Assembly: GCF_907165205.1 (NCBI RefSeq)
Contig: NC_058198.1
Span: forward strand, 22,815,240-22,879,239
Direction of reading: 5' to 3'
From: Coccinella septempunctata
Taxonomy: Eukaryota; Arthropoda; Insecta; Coleoptera; Coccinellidae
DNA length: 64,000 nucleotides
This document shows positions 35,702 through 46,123 of this stretch, piece by piece. How positions within the stretch are numbered: the stretch's first letter is position 1; each line of letters begins with the position of its first letter. The position numbers and the translations under genes were made by a program. The notes under the pieces were generated by a model. That model was not told where the DNA came from and did no database searches. It worked only from the letters and a program-made list of their open reading frames with translations.

Positions 35702-36292
35702 TCTTCTCTCTAAATTTAATATTCTTTTTTCAATAAAATTTTTCGGGAATTGATTATCCCTAAGAAAATGTTTAATGAAGTCAATTTCATTATTTCTAAT
35801 TTCGGGTGTAGATGAAATTGAATTAGCTCTATCATAAAGTGTTTAATGATACCTCTTTTGACACTTACTTGGTGATTGGAATAAAAATTCAAATATCTAT
35901 TAGTATGTGTCTTTTTTCGGTATACGCTCGTTTCAAAATAATTCGAAAAAATATTATCAATACATGTGTTATTCTTGTTGGTTTATAAATTGTCTGTTGT
36001 AAGTTATATGATCTCAGTAGATCCAGTAGTGTTTGTCTCTTTGTTGAGTTCTCCAACATATTGTATTGATATCGATTTAAATTTATTCTGGGAGGATTCT
36101 GCATTTCTTCATAAACTTTTTACGGTTTTCACTTCCAATCTCTGAATCAAAATCAATTAAAAATGAAATCAACGATTTGCTCCTGCGTAAATTCTTGCAC
36201 TAATTTGTCAGGAGCAAATTAACTAGAAAAAATTGTTGCTTGACAATGAACTCAAAATAAATAACGTTGAAATTATAATTCTAAGTTGTAAC

Positions 36293-36320
36293 GTTTCGGA
36301 GTCTATATCAGACTCCTTCA
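36293..36320 (-). ncRNA. Half of a hammerhead motif, cut at an element junction
   Basis: The minus strand has stem II (GGAGTC/GACTCC) and the GAAAC box, identical to the motif at 23768-23800. The CTGATGA box is gone: after TTCA the sequence switches to AGGGAGT, the start of the R2-type LINE. This places the junction at 36320/36321. Confidence 0.65.
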
Positions 36321-38368
36321 AGGGAGTATTGAGGACAACTAATAGTGGATTCAGTTATCTGAAGCGTTATCAAGCGTTCTCCAAGCGAAGAAATCTTTAC
36401 GCTACGTCCATAGACTGCAAAAAAGCATTCGATTCTATACCTCACGAATGGCTCTTGACGATCTTGAAGATTTACAAGGTGGATCCCAATATTGTAAAGT
36501 TCCTGAAAAACGCCATGTCAACCTGGCGTACTAGTCTTCAAATGAAAGCAGCAGATTGCTTCATTACAACAGTACCTATTCCAATAAGACGCGGAATTTT
36601 CCAAGGAGACTCGCTGAGTCCTCTGTGGTTCTGCATGGCCCCGAATCCCTTGTCTCATAAATTGAATTCTACGGACTACGGATTTTCCATCAAGAGCGGC
36701 AGTAGAACTATGATGAAACTGAATCATCTCCTTTACATGGACGATTTGAAACTCTTCGCATCTACCAAAAAACAAATGCAACTGATGCTGAAAATGGTGG
36801 AAGTATTCTCGGAAGACATCAAAATGAAGTTTGGACTAGAAAAATGTCGACTGATAAACATAACGAGAGGGAAAATAGAAGATGGTACGTTCAAATTCAA
36901 GGAAGGTGCAGAAATTGAAGCATTAAAGGAAGGAGACACATACAAGTATCTAGGCATAAAACAGGCAAGAAAAATCAATCAGACCCAGATGAAGAAAGAA
37001 TTAACGGAGGAGTTCACCCGAAGATTGAGGAGGATGATGAGAACTGGTCTCAACAGCAAGAATCTGATGAAAGCGATTAACACCTTCGCTTGCTCGGCGC
37101 TGAGCTATTCATTTGGTATTATCTCTTGGACGACCACCGATTTAGCAGCTTTACAAAGAGAAATAAGGACGATGCTGACTAAATACAATAAACATCACCC
37201 CAAAAGCTCAATAGAACGGACAGAGCTGCCACGACATCTTGGGGATAGAGGAATTGTTGATTTGTCCAACCGTATGTGCCAGGAAATTGAAGGACTTCGA
37301 GAATATTTCTTGAGCAAGGCAGCTTCGTCAGAACTCCATCGAGTAGTTTGTGTTGCTGATAGTTCTACACCATTGAAGCTACAAGAGGATCACTTGGAAA
37401 CCGTCGAACACTCTGCAGAAAGTAAAATGCAGAAACTGATTGGCAAACCTTTGCATGGGAGGCACCAGAACGAGGTCATCCATGATTACGTCGACATATC
37501 TGCGTCGAACTACTGGTTGACTTCCGGAAGGTTGTTTCCTGAGACAGAGGGCTTCATGCTCGCCATCCAGGAACAGGTGATTCCAACAAGTAATTACATG
37601 AAGTACATCGCCAAGGCTGCCTCAGTGGCGGACGATAGCTGTCGTTGTGGCTGTGCGACACATGAAACTATCCAGCACATTACCGGGGGATGTCAGAAGT
37701 TCGCGGGTACGGAGTACAAAAATAGACATGATGCTGTTGCCAAGATTCTTCACCAAGAATTGGAACTAAAACGCCAACTTCTAACTTCGAAAAAGGTTCC
37801 TTATTACAATTACCATCCGGATGCTGTGCTGGAAAACGAACATCACAAGCTCTACTGGGATCGCACGGCTCTCACAGACCGAAAAATAACCCACAATAGA
37901 CCAGACCTCATATTGCTCAATAAGGATGAGGACAGAGCACTATTCATCGACGTGGCAATTTCAAATAATAACAATCTTCTAGATAGGCACACTGAAAAAA
38001 TTTCAAAATACAGAGATCTCGAGGAACAGACCAGAAGACAGTGGAAGCTGAAAGATATCAAGACCATCCCTATTGTCATTTCATCTACAGGCCTGATACC
38101 GAAGGAACTACTAGACAACTTGAGGAAACTTCAGTTGGACGAAAATATCTATAGAGTCATGCAGAAGGCGGTACTGCTCGGAACGGCGAGAACTGTACGC
38201 AAGTACATGGGGAATGCAGAGGAACACCCTCTGCTCCGACAGGAAGTGCGGGTGGAGCAGGAATCCAACCTACAGCAGGGAGGCGAGGAGCGACCCGGAC
38301 CCGACCACCACCACGAGCCCGAAAACCTGGAAAGGGTTCCAACAGAGCTTAATCCTTTTGATATCTGA
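36321..38368 (+). CDS. Reverse transcriptase with C-terminal restriction-like endonuclease, N-truncated
   Basis: The open frame starts at 36233, but its first 30 or so codons are PLE terminal-repeat sequence; element coding starts near 36321. About 680 codons are uninterrupted. RT motif A is ATSIDCKKAFDSIPHEW, motif B RRGIFQGDSLSPLWF and motif C LLYMDDLKLFA, all with catalytic Asp retained. The thumb follows. Near residue 465 is a Cys/His knuckle (CRCGCATHETIQHITGGC). Near residue 560 is the nuclease signature NRPDLILLN...LFIDVAI, with PD and D present. The Pro/Glu/His-rich end is probably not conserved. RT motifs upstream of A are missing, so it cannot be active as it stands, but the rest looks little decayed. 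Confidence 0.85.
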
Positions 38369-38440
38369 GATATCTGGGATAAGTGAATTTTCCTCTGGAG
38401 AGGAGTGTGAAAGCCGCAAGGCTAAAGTCATAATAGCATA
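36321..38440 (+). mobile_element. 5'-truncated R2-superclade LINE (restriction-like endonuclease type)
   Basis: The element begins abruptly inside the RT and runs to the end of the protein at 38368 plus a short 3' UTR. The C-terminal domain layout (RT, Cys/His knuckle, PD-D nuclease) separates it from the APE-type LINEs that fill the rest of the window. It is wedged between the PLE terminal repeat and the 3' end of the minus-strand Jockey copy D. No rDNA is nearby, so it is not in the usual R2 target. I cannot assign the exact clade. Confidence 0.8.
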
Positions 38441-38673
38441 ATATAATAGCTCTTTATTTCAAAACAGTTCATGTTTACAAAACAAGAAAAGAAATGAAAT
38501 AGTGTCAGTTAAAAAAATAGGATTAATGTCCTCTAAAAAACTCCTCCATGTTATATGGTTCCATATTCAGCAGCAGCTTGAAAATTTCTTTCTTGAAAAG
38601 TTTAAGCGTTTTTATCCTTTGTATATCCCTAGGCAATTTATTTAAAAGTTTCAGACATCTACACTCTGTTTCT

Positions 38674-41081
38674 TCATTTTGGCAGATTGAATGCCAGTGT
38701 TCTTGTGTTATGGTTCTTCTTGAGATTAAAATGTTGGAAAAACAGATCTTTATTTTTATGAAGGAACATTAAGCATTCCTGTATATACAATGCATACACT
38801 GTTAGTATGCCATTCTTCTTGAAGTGTCTCCTACATGATTCTCTGGGCTTCAAATTTTCCATTATCCTTATCGCTCTCTTCTGCAGTATAAACACAGATG
38901 AAACATTTCCTGAACCATAGAAAACAATACCAAATCAAAGCTTTGCCTCAATGGTTGCATGATAGACTGACTTTAGTACTCTTGTATTCAGATATTTGGC
39001 AATTACCCTGAATGCATAAATGGATGGTCCTATTTTCTTACTCAGATGTTCTTTATGTTGTTTCCAATTCAGTTCCTCATCGATGTGTAGGCCTAAGAAT
39101 CTGGTGCTCTGTGAAGTTTCATACTTGCTACAATTCAGAGTCATATGCTTGGGAACCTCCAACTTGGAATTTGGAGGGTGGAATAAAACCAAGTTAGTTT
39201 TGTTCTTATTCAACACCATGTTGTTTTTAGCAAACCATTCTTCACTATTTTGTAGGACTTCTTCTGCTAATATCTTGAGATCTGGCGACAAAGATTCTAT
39301 CACAAGCAGATTCTTGTCATCGACATAGTCCTCAACATCAACTTTATCCTCACTCCAATGAAAGTTCAAGTAGTAATCATTCAGGTATACTATGAAAAAA
39401 GCGGTCCTGCAATGCTTCCCTGTGGCACTCCAAGTTTCAATTCTTCTGTATCTGATCGTATCCTATTTCCATCTGAAAATATCTCCACCAGCAGAGTACG
39501 TTTCCTGACATATGATGTTATCCAATTCAGTGTTGGTCCTATAATTCCATAGCTTTCCAGCTTGTGCAAGAGCTTATCAACATCGAGGCAATCATAAGCC
39601 CTCGATAGATCCAGAAATAGACCCAGGGCCAGCTCTCCATTTTCAAAGGCATCCGTTATTTTCCTTACAAAGTTGAAAATTGCTGTTTGGATTGATTTTC
39701 CTTTCAAATAACCATGTTGATTTTTGGTGAATATTCTGTTCTTCATGAGGAAAGCCATTATCTGGTTATAAATGGCCCGCTCAAATACTTTTGAAAAAGA
39801 TGGTAAAATACTGATTGGTCTGTAGTTTCCAAACTCATTCACATCTCCCTTCTTGAAAATGGGTCTAACTATGGCTTGCTTCAGTCTGTCGGGAAATACT
39901 CCTTTCTTTATGGAATTATTCAGCACCATTCCTAGAGGCTCCAAAATCTCACTCGACGTTTGCTTTATAATGTAGTTGCATACACCATCAACTCCACTTG
40001 TCTGTTTATTTTTCAAAGATTTTATGATATTTTCAAGTTCTTGTAGACCAACAGGTTTCAAATACATTGATTCATTAATGTGAGTTTTAATTCTTTCTCT
40101 TTGATTTTTAAATGGGTTGTTTTTTGTTATATCCAGGGCATGGTTTGTAAAGTACTTGTTGAGTTTGTTCGAGATCTCCAGAAAATTGCCTTTCAAAGGG
40201 AAAAAATTTTTTTTTCAGAATCAGTTTTGATGGAGTTTACAACTGACCATATTGCCTTGTTTTTTTTGTCTGATCTCTCTTTTATCTCTTGATATGCATC
40301 TCTTTTATTTTGTAGAAATATCTTGTCATATTCATATTTGGCTTTATTGTACTGATCTTGAAAACTGCTATCTGTTCTACTACATACTAAGAGAATGTCT
40401 AATTTATCTTTCATTTGCTTCTGCTTTGTGCTAGGGTTCTTATGCTTATGTTTCCTGTGTATTGGAAACTTTTGAGCGAACAAGCTTGATTAGATGCTGT
40501 AAAAAAATGTTGTGAAACCAGTTGAATTGCTCATTAACATCATCTATACCTAGCAAAAATGACCAGTTTTGGGTGCTCAAATTTGTTCTTAGTTTCTCCA
40601 TATTTTGTGCCGAATATAGTCTTTTCCAAATGAAAATTCTTTCAGTTCTTGGAGCCATAACAGATATAGTCTGTGCTGAGTGATCAGAAATGTGACCATG
40701 CTGGACATGTCTGGAACAAGGTATGGTTAGGTTGGTGAAAATACCATCTATACAAGTTGCTGTTGAACTAGTTATTCTTGTTGCCTCAAATATTGTACGT
40801 TTAATGTTATGGGAACTCAGAAATGTAAGCCACTCCGTTTTTCTTTGAGATTCCTCAAAAAGATTAATGTTGAAATCTCCTGTTAATATTACTTGAGCAT
40901 TTTCCCTTTCAAACTTAGTAAGAAGCATGTCTAATCTTTCAGTTAAAATGTCAGTATTACCATCATTATAAACCACCATACACACTATTTTGTCTTTTCC
41001 AATTTGAAGTTCGATACCCGCACATTCAAAGTAGCCCTTTACTGAAACCTGGTTTATATCTTTTCTTCTTTTACTTTTCAA
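38674..41081 (-). pseudogene. LINE ORF2 (APE-RT), several frameshifts
   Basis: Consecutive frames: 41081-40446 is the APE endonuclease (LTGDFNINLFEE, ISDHSAQT). 40483-40193 is the linker. 40196-39390 is the RT with motif A LFLDLSRAYDCLD and motif B GVPQGSIAGPLFS, then a break. 39369-38935 has motif C as YVDDKN and the thumb (FLGLHIDEELNWKQH). 38895-38674 is the C-terminal tail. YVDDKN in place of the family's FADDTN keeps both Asp residues. Frame breaks near 40460, 40195, 39390 and 38930 prevent a single protein. Confidence 0.85.
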
Positions 41082-41358
41082 ATCATGGTGAACATAGATC
41101 GCAATCCACCATGCTCACCATGTTCTCTGCAAAATTGGGCCTTAAGTATGAAGCCTGGGAAGTTATAGTTTTTCAATTCTTCCTCCGATTTCCAATGTTC
41201 TGATAAGCATAAGATATTGATATCTTCATTAGTGTTGATGATGTCCTCAATTTGTTCTACAGAGTTTCCAATTGACCTAAGATTTTGATGAAAAATAGTT
41301 ATCTTATCACAGCCTCTCTTCTCTGCAGTTGTTGTTTCTGTTTTATTTGTCTCTTTGT

Positions 41359-41670
41359 TTATAAAAAATCAGCATTATTCTTCAGAAATTCATTGTGTCT
41401 TTTAAAATCGAACCTTTTGATACCAACTCCTGATGGCCAGAATTCAGGCTGATACATTTCATCTTTCTTTTCCAGAGGTGCAGATACCATAAATCTCTTC
41501 AACCTTGGTTCTTGTGAAGGAATCTCCTTAACCATTATTTTCGATTGTTGAAATCCACTTTTCTTTGTTAAGTATTTTCTGATCATCTCATCTGATGTGC
41601 TTCTACTAACTCGGTAAATATAGAGCCATACTTTTCTTTCATTTCCGGAAAAACCATTATCTTCTTGACC
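41359..41670 (-). pseudogene. LINE ORF1 C-terminal part
   Basis: The frame encodes ERKVWLYIYRVSRSTSDEM at its start and ends with QPEFWPSGVGIKRFDFKRH. It lines up with the C-terminal half of the ORF1 at 52005-52769 (RRRWIYVGRIAGKSVSEMD ... FWPEGIVLREFSFDK), an RRM-like nucleic-acid-binding domain. The N-terminal half is missing here. A related coiled-coil piece lies on the far side of the Harbinger element at 45130-45265. Confidence 0.65.
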
Positions 41671-41764
41671 TGTTCCAATTCATTTCAGGTAAACATTAAC
41701 AATAATAACTGAAACGAATATATCTACATTTTTTTTACAAGAACAACATTCAATCATTTGATTG

Positions 41765-43215
41765 AAATTATAAGGGAAGTCCTCGTGAGGATTGAGCCAG
41801 GCTATCCAACAATTTCTTCTCATCTTCAGTTGATGATAGCCCTGTGGAAAATGGGAACTATGGACTCCATAGGTAATACTTATAGGATATATTCTTCAAG
41901 AATATTCTTCTAACGAGTAAAACTATGTTGCAGATCAGTATGCGATAGATTTAATATAGGACAAGCAACTGTTGTGAGGTCAGTGCGACGAGTAACTGAC
42001 GCATTGTTTAAACTAGCTCCAAGACTCATTCAGTGGCCAAATGGACAACGAGCTCTAGATGTGATGGAAGGTTTTGAAAGAGCAAATGGGTTTCCTAAAG
42101 TTATTGGAGCAATTGATGGAACACATATTGCTATTAATGCTCCACGAGAAAATCCTGCTGATTATGTGAATAGAAAAGGATTCCACTCCATTCATTTGCA
42201 GGTTTTGAATAATAATATGATGCTGTCAATGTTGAACTCATTGAAAAGGGTTCTTCGCCATTCTTGTTTGAGGAATTACATAGACAGATAACAGAATCAT
42301 ATGAGAGGAACTTTATGAAAGATGAACTTATTGCAATCAATATTATTCTATGCATGTTGCATTTTCACATCATTCATTCTTTTTCATTCCAGATTGTCTG
42401 TGATCACCAGATGATGATTACACATTGCTATGCTGGACATCCTGGTTCATTCCATGATCAGAGGGTTTTCCGAAGATCAGAAGTTGTAGACTATTTGAAT
42501 GAAGACCATAAATTCCTGCTGGATAGTCATATTTTGAGTGATTCTGCATATGAAATCCATCAACATTTGATGACTCCTTATAGAAATAATGGACATTTGA
42601 GTAGGAGACAAAGGAATTTCAATTATCGTCATTCTTCAACCCGAATGGTAGTAGAAAAGTGTATTGGGACTCTAAAAGGAAGGATGAGAAGCCTCTTGCA
42701 CTGTCTTCCCCTGACTAGGATCGATTAACACGTTGACTGTCCCATGAATCACATATGATACATAAAGATTTTCGCCAGGAGTCCATGAGTCGTAAGTGAT
42801 TCGTTGATTCATTTAACGTTCAAGATAAATATGGTTACTTTTCATGAACGATGCAGTGTGGTCGGTTCATATGGGCTGAACGTCTTGTAGAAATATGTAT
42901 TGATAACCTCAATCATAATTAATCATACATGATTCAAGAAACATCAGCATCAAGCCTTCCATTGGACTTGAAGATTTTGAACAAGAACACTTCCTTAAAT
43001 GGCTACAGAATTAATTTTTCATAGAATATATATTTTATCACTCGAAAGTAACCCTCCTCTTTGGATAAATGTGTTGGACGTGGGGGGTGAAAAAAAAATT
43101 AGAATGGGGACAGTCAACGTGTTAATGGCAAAATATGTAATCGCATGCTGTGTTCTACATAACATTTGTATATCGAGGAGATATAATGACAATTGTTACA
43201 CTTTCTGGGAATCAT
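41765..43215 (+). pseudogene. PIF/Harbinger transposase, three exons plus a displaced end
   Basis: Exon 1 (to 41871) encodes HLIEIIREVLVRIEPGYPT and an LQLMIALWKMGT helix. Exon 2 (about 41947-42201) encodes VCDRFNIGQATVVRSVRRV and KVIGAIDGTHIAI, with the first catalytic Asp. A 190-bp intron (GTTTTG...TTCCAG) separates it from exon 3 (42392-42728): VCDHQMMITHCYAGHPGSFH, with the second Asp, then SDSAYEIHQHLMTPYRN and the catalytic Glu in MVVEKCIGTLKGR. The last part (AKYVIACCVLHNICISRRY) has been pushed to 43126-43215 by a MITE inserted at TTAA. One base next to the insertion is also missing. The protein would cut and move Harbinger DNA together with its Myb-like partner. Confidence 0.85.
42729..43121. 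mobile_element. piggyBac-type MITE with TTAA duplication
   Basis: TTAA at 42725-42728 and 43122-43125 brackets a 393-bp insert. Its ends are CACGTTGACTGTCCC and the exact complement GGGACAGTCAACGTG. TTAA duplications are the signature of piggyBac transposition. There is no coding content. It splits the Harbinger transposase, so it is younger than that element. Confidence 0.88.
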
Positions 43216-43398
43216 GAAGAAAATTTATTGCCAAATAATAACAGCAGAAACACTGGAATTCACAAAAGAGGTACTATAATGAATACTTTGGGCATTTGAA
43301 TAAAGTGTTGATAGGAAATAGAAATACAGCTTTGTTTTTTGACTCCATTCTTGAACACTCTCTCCACCCATGTAATTTCTATTATAATTTGTTCCTTA

Positions 43399-43578
43399 AG
43401 CCCGTTTGCAACAGCCGAGAATTCTCTAGAAAATTTACTCGAGATTTCATCTACCGTGAATTCTTTACTGTTACATACGCACTTTCGGTAGAATTCTCTG
43501 TTCAGTTGCATACAAAATAATCTCTGCCGTTTTCTTACCAAAATTTGTTAGAGAATTCTCGGTTGTTACAAACGGGTT
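43399..43578. mobile_element. Harbinger-type MITE with TTA duplication
   Basis: A 180-bp insert between TTA triplets (43396-43398 and 43579-43581). The ends are AGCCCGTTTGCAACAGCCGA and the complement of AACCCGTTTGTAACAACCGA, both continuing GAATTCTCT. A TTA duplication fits PIF/Harbinger. The ends differ from the TIR-like end of the surrounding element, so it belongs to another subfamily. Confidence 0.8.
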
Positions 43579-43734
43579 TTAGAGATGGAATATGTGTATG
43601 AAGTTTCAATACAATGAATGCTATTATGTCTTTAGGAAATCGCTTCTTTGAAATCCAACTTAAAACTAATCAAAAATACACTTCAATATGTTCAAAGTAT
43701 TTATTTTCAACCGAGTTTTCTCGATATTTCTTCC

Positions 43735-44953
43735 AAAACGTTCGACAATTTGTCTTTCATCTGCATCCTTTCGTTATGACGCCTATTTCTGTTGGCTTCA
43801 TGAGCCTTCTGTTTCATCTCTCATCTGTCTCATCGTCTCTCCATCAATGAATGTATGTTAGGCTTTGCAGACCCTGAAACCAATACAAATGTTATTTTGT
43901 TGTCAATTCACTTTTTATATTATTCAACTCACTTTGTGCCTTTGTGCACATGTGGAGTCCTCACTGCCAGTTTCTCGGGTGACCACAATTCCGGAGGAGG
44001 ATGCAGTCGAAACTGGATGAGCCCAAGCCTTCGTTTGAAAAATCTCATCCATTATCTGGAAAAATGCATAATTCATTCAAATTTGTATGCTCATTCAATT
44101 CCGGGTTCGATATCAATAAAGCGTTACTTACATCTAGAAACTGCCATTGTCTCCTATCATTTCCGGTTTTTTTGTTATGGTCTATATGTTTTTTTTAAGC
44201 CTCTCAATTTCGAAGAGCACTGAGGCCCTGTCACCAAAAACCCCTTCTCCTTTATATTATTGGCGACTTCCTCCCATACTCTTTTGTGGGAAGTTTTCCC
44301 ATTAACAAATTTGTCCTCAAATATTTTGTAGGTTTCCAGCAGGAGAAGAGTGCACGGTGTATTCCACCTACACATAGAGACTGCAAAAAAAGTTAATGAG
44401 TATTCATTTAATTCAACACATTTATGGGAATTACCATCATCCACGTTTTCCTCGATAGCAGCAGGAACAGCAGATTGGTTCGCCGGCACAGTTGTTCTCT
44501 CTGCTGGCCCTGCTGCAGGGTTCGCTGGCACTGTTGCTGAACCTGCTGTTGGGTTCGCCGGCACTGTTGTTGTCTCTGCCGGATCCGAACTGTCCTTTAA
44601 AGCTTCGGCCACCAATTGGGACGCAAACACTAAATCTGAATAGAAAACACCAAAAATTTATATCTTAATTACATCATTTTATGAAAAATGAGTATTTTGA
44701 AGTATTACACGTCTTGCCATCATCCACCCTTGATATTGTAATGCGAAATACTTGTATAGTGCTTCTAACAGCTTGAAAATAGTACATTATCAATTTCCAT
44801 CATTACAACATCTTTACCAAATAATAATGCATGAAAAACATTCTACCATAACACACTTACCGCTTTCTGCCCGTTTTTTTAATTCCTCCGGCACATAAAT
44901 TTCGAACATTACATTTCGCTCTTCATCGAACACTTGTATAGAATCCATTTTAA
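43735..44953 (-). pseudogene. Myb/SANT-like protein of the Harbinger element, five exons
   Basis: Exon 1 (44953-44868) is MDSIQVFDEERNVMFEIYVP.... A GTAAGTG donor and an acceptor at 44643 join it in phase to exon 2 (DLVFASQLVAEALKDSSDPA, then Pro/Ala/Thr repeats VPANPTAGSA). A short intron ending TTTTTTGCAG leads to the trihelix DNA-binding domain: RWNTPCTLLLLETYKIF, HKRVWEEVANNIKEKGF, QCSSKLRGLKK. An A8 run near 44190 adds one base and shifts the frame before HNKKTGNDRRQWQFLD. The next exon (about 44053-43938, MDEIFQTKAWAHPVSTASSS) is clean. The last exon (about 43870-43735, HEANRNRRHNERMQMKDKL) has two in-frame TGA codons where CGA is likely ancestral. Such proteins bind the element ends and bring the transposase to them. 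This copy is inactive. Confidence 0.82.
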
Positions 44954-45129
44954 ATTTAGCGCCACGCGTTCACAAACGACCACTTCGACCAACGAGCAGA
45001 GAGGGGTCGTCGTGATCGAAAACGATGACGCCATCCGTGACGACATCGATTCGAAGCGGGCGATCGTGATCTTCTAGTGGAACGGCCTTAGGTCGTCGTG
45101 AGCGTTGTGAGCGCCTAGTGGAACGCGCC

Positions 45130-45265
45130 CATAAGAACTTGATTTTTCTCTGTCATTTCCTTCATAAGTTGTTTGAGATATAAATTTTCGATTTCCAATA
45201 TCTTATTTTTCGTATCAACTGGATCTTCCTTCTCCGTTAATGACGACCGGCAATTTCCTTACCTC
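45130..45265 (-). pseudogene. LINE ORF1 coiled-coil remnant
   Basis: The minus strand encodes KNKILEIENLYLKQLMKEMT, then EKNQVLMG, a leucine-heptad segment like the coiled coil near the start of the ORF1 at 52005. It ends at the Harbinger boundary. With 41359-41670 on the other side it could be one ORF1 split by the Harbinger insertion, but about 100 residues are not accounted for. Confidence 0.5.
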
Positions 45266-45277
45266 TCATGCTTGCAT

Positions 45278-46123
45278 TTAGCATTTTTCACACTTCCCAA
45301 TATCTAATCCATCGTCATCAACAAAATTCCAATTTGTTCGCTCTAGAGTTCCATGCAATTCGAAAAATTCCTCAGAAGTCAGAGGTCTTATCTTCTTAAA
45401 GGTATAAGTTTTAAATTTATTTGGAAGAATGAAACTCAGTACTGGCGCGTCATGGTCCCAAAACCCTGTCGGCAGAACACCCACATACTCACTCTGGACG
45501 TCAAAGTTGGTGAAAACATTGTCTAAACAATTTTGATTCCTGGTGTGCTGAAAAATTTTCTGTTTAAAACCGAAGGATGACAAGAGACACTGCAAAATTT
45601 CTGTTTGTCGGTCTGGAACGGAACCTGTACAAGTATCAAATTTAACATTGAAATCACCACATAGCACAACTTTATCATAATATACATTCATAACATTTAG
45701 TAAAGACTCGAAATTCGAAATAAACAAGTTAAAATCTGTGGAAGGAGTGGAATACACACATACAGATATAATATTGGCTTTATCGAATTTCAAGTTTACT
45801 GCGGATATTTCGCAGTGAAGCTCCAGTGACAGATTGCGTATTTTCTCTATTGTAGGGCAATCGTGAACAGCTCTGGTATTTTTCACAAGTATCATGGATA
45901 CCCCTCTTGTTAAAGTCGTCCTGGCGTAAGCGTGTCCCAAATACCAACCGTCCATACATAGTCCCTTAGTTTCGGCCCTTGATAGCCAATGTTCGGTCAG
46001 GAATATTATATCGAGTTCATCTGATTGTGAGTATATCATGCATTCCAGATCGTTCAATTCATTTTTTAAACTCTGGATGTTCAAGTGCATAAGATTAATA
46101 AATATATCCTCTCTCTTATTCAA
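45278..46123 (-). CDS. APE endonuclease part of LINE ORF2, truncated
   Basis: 281 codons are open. Apurinic-endonuclease-like motifs are in order: LMHLNIQSLKNELNDLE, DIIFLTEHWLS (catalytic Glu), VCVYSTPSTDF, VVLCGDFNVKFDT (Asp/Asn), CLDNVFTNF and GFWDHDAPV (Asp/His). All catalytic residues seem present. The frame stops at 45278 before any RT, so the protein would be a lone nuclease domain with a linker. It is probably a truncated copy rather than a functional gene. Confidence 0.8.
   Translation of the reverse strand: MNKREDIFINLMHLNIQSLKNELNDLECMIYSQSDELDIIFLTEHWLSRAETKGLCMDGWYLGHAYARTTLTRGVSMILVKNTRAVHDCPTIEKIRNLSLELHCEISAVNLKFDKANIISVCVYSTPSTDFNLFISNFESLLNVMNVYYDKVVLCGDFNVKFDTCTGSVPDRQTEILQCLLSSFGFKQKIFQHTRNQNCLDNVFTNFDVQSEYVGVLPTGFWDHDAPVLSFILPNKFKTYTFKKIRPLTSEEFFELHGTLERTNWNFVDDDGLDIGKCEKC

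Larger units (their letters stand above)
35039..36320 (-). mobile_element. Penelope-like element (PLE copy E) with terminal repeats
   Basis: A segment found at the PLE end in three places occurs on both sides here: 35044-35157 at the left and 36078-36190 at the right. The right copy continues into the hammerhead stem II/GAAA half at 36293-36320. Between them, minus-strand coding runs from about 35940 (TSVYRKKTHTNRYLNFYSN, RT end) into the GIY-YIG protein ending at 35120. The piece at 36075-35940 (TLLDLLRSYNLQQTIYKPTR) is instead from a LINE APE endonuclease, so the PLE 5' part has been replaced by, or joined to, LINE sequence. Confidence 0.75.
38441..41690 (-). mobile_element. Jockey-like LINE, frameshifted (copy D)
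   Basis: The minus-strand element has its 3' end near 38450 (AATAAA on the minus strand at 38458-38453). It runs through ORF2 (38674-41081) to an ORF1 end (41359-41670). The 5' side is lost at the left boundary of the Harbinger element. It is full length across ORF2 but carries several frame breaks. Confidence 0.85.
41691..45124. mobile_element. PIF/Harbinger transposon with two convergent genes
   Basis: A plus-strand PIF transposase (about 41765-43215) and a minus-strand Myb/SANT-like gene (44953-43735) face each other, the standard two-gene layout of Harbinger elements. The right end at 45124 reads, inward on the minus strand, GGGCGCGTTCCACTAGGCGC, a likely TIR. I could not find its partner at the left, so that end is probably deleted and the boundary is approximate. 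Two MITEs (42729-43121 and 43399-43578) are nested inside. Confidence 0.8.

Noticed and set aside
36321..38440. R2 insertion marking an rDNA unit
   Set aside because: No 28S or other rRNA sequence flanks it; the neighbours are a PLE repeat and a Jockey LINE.
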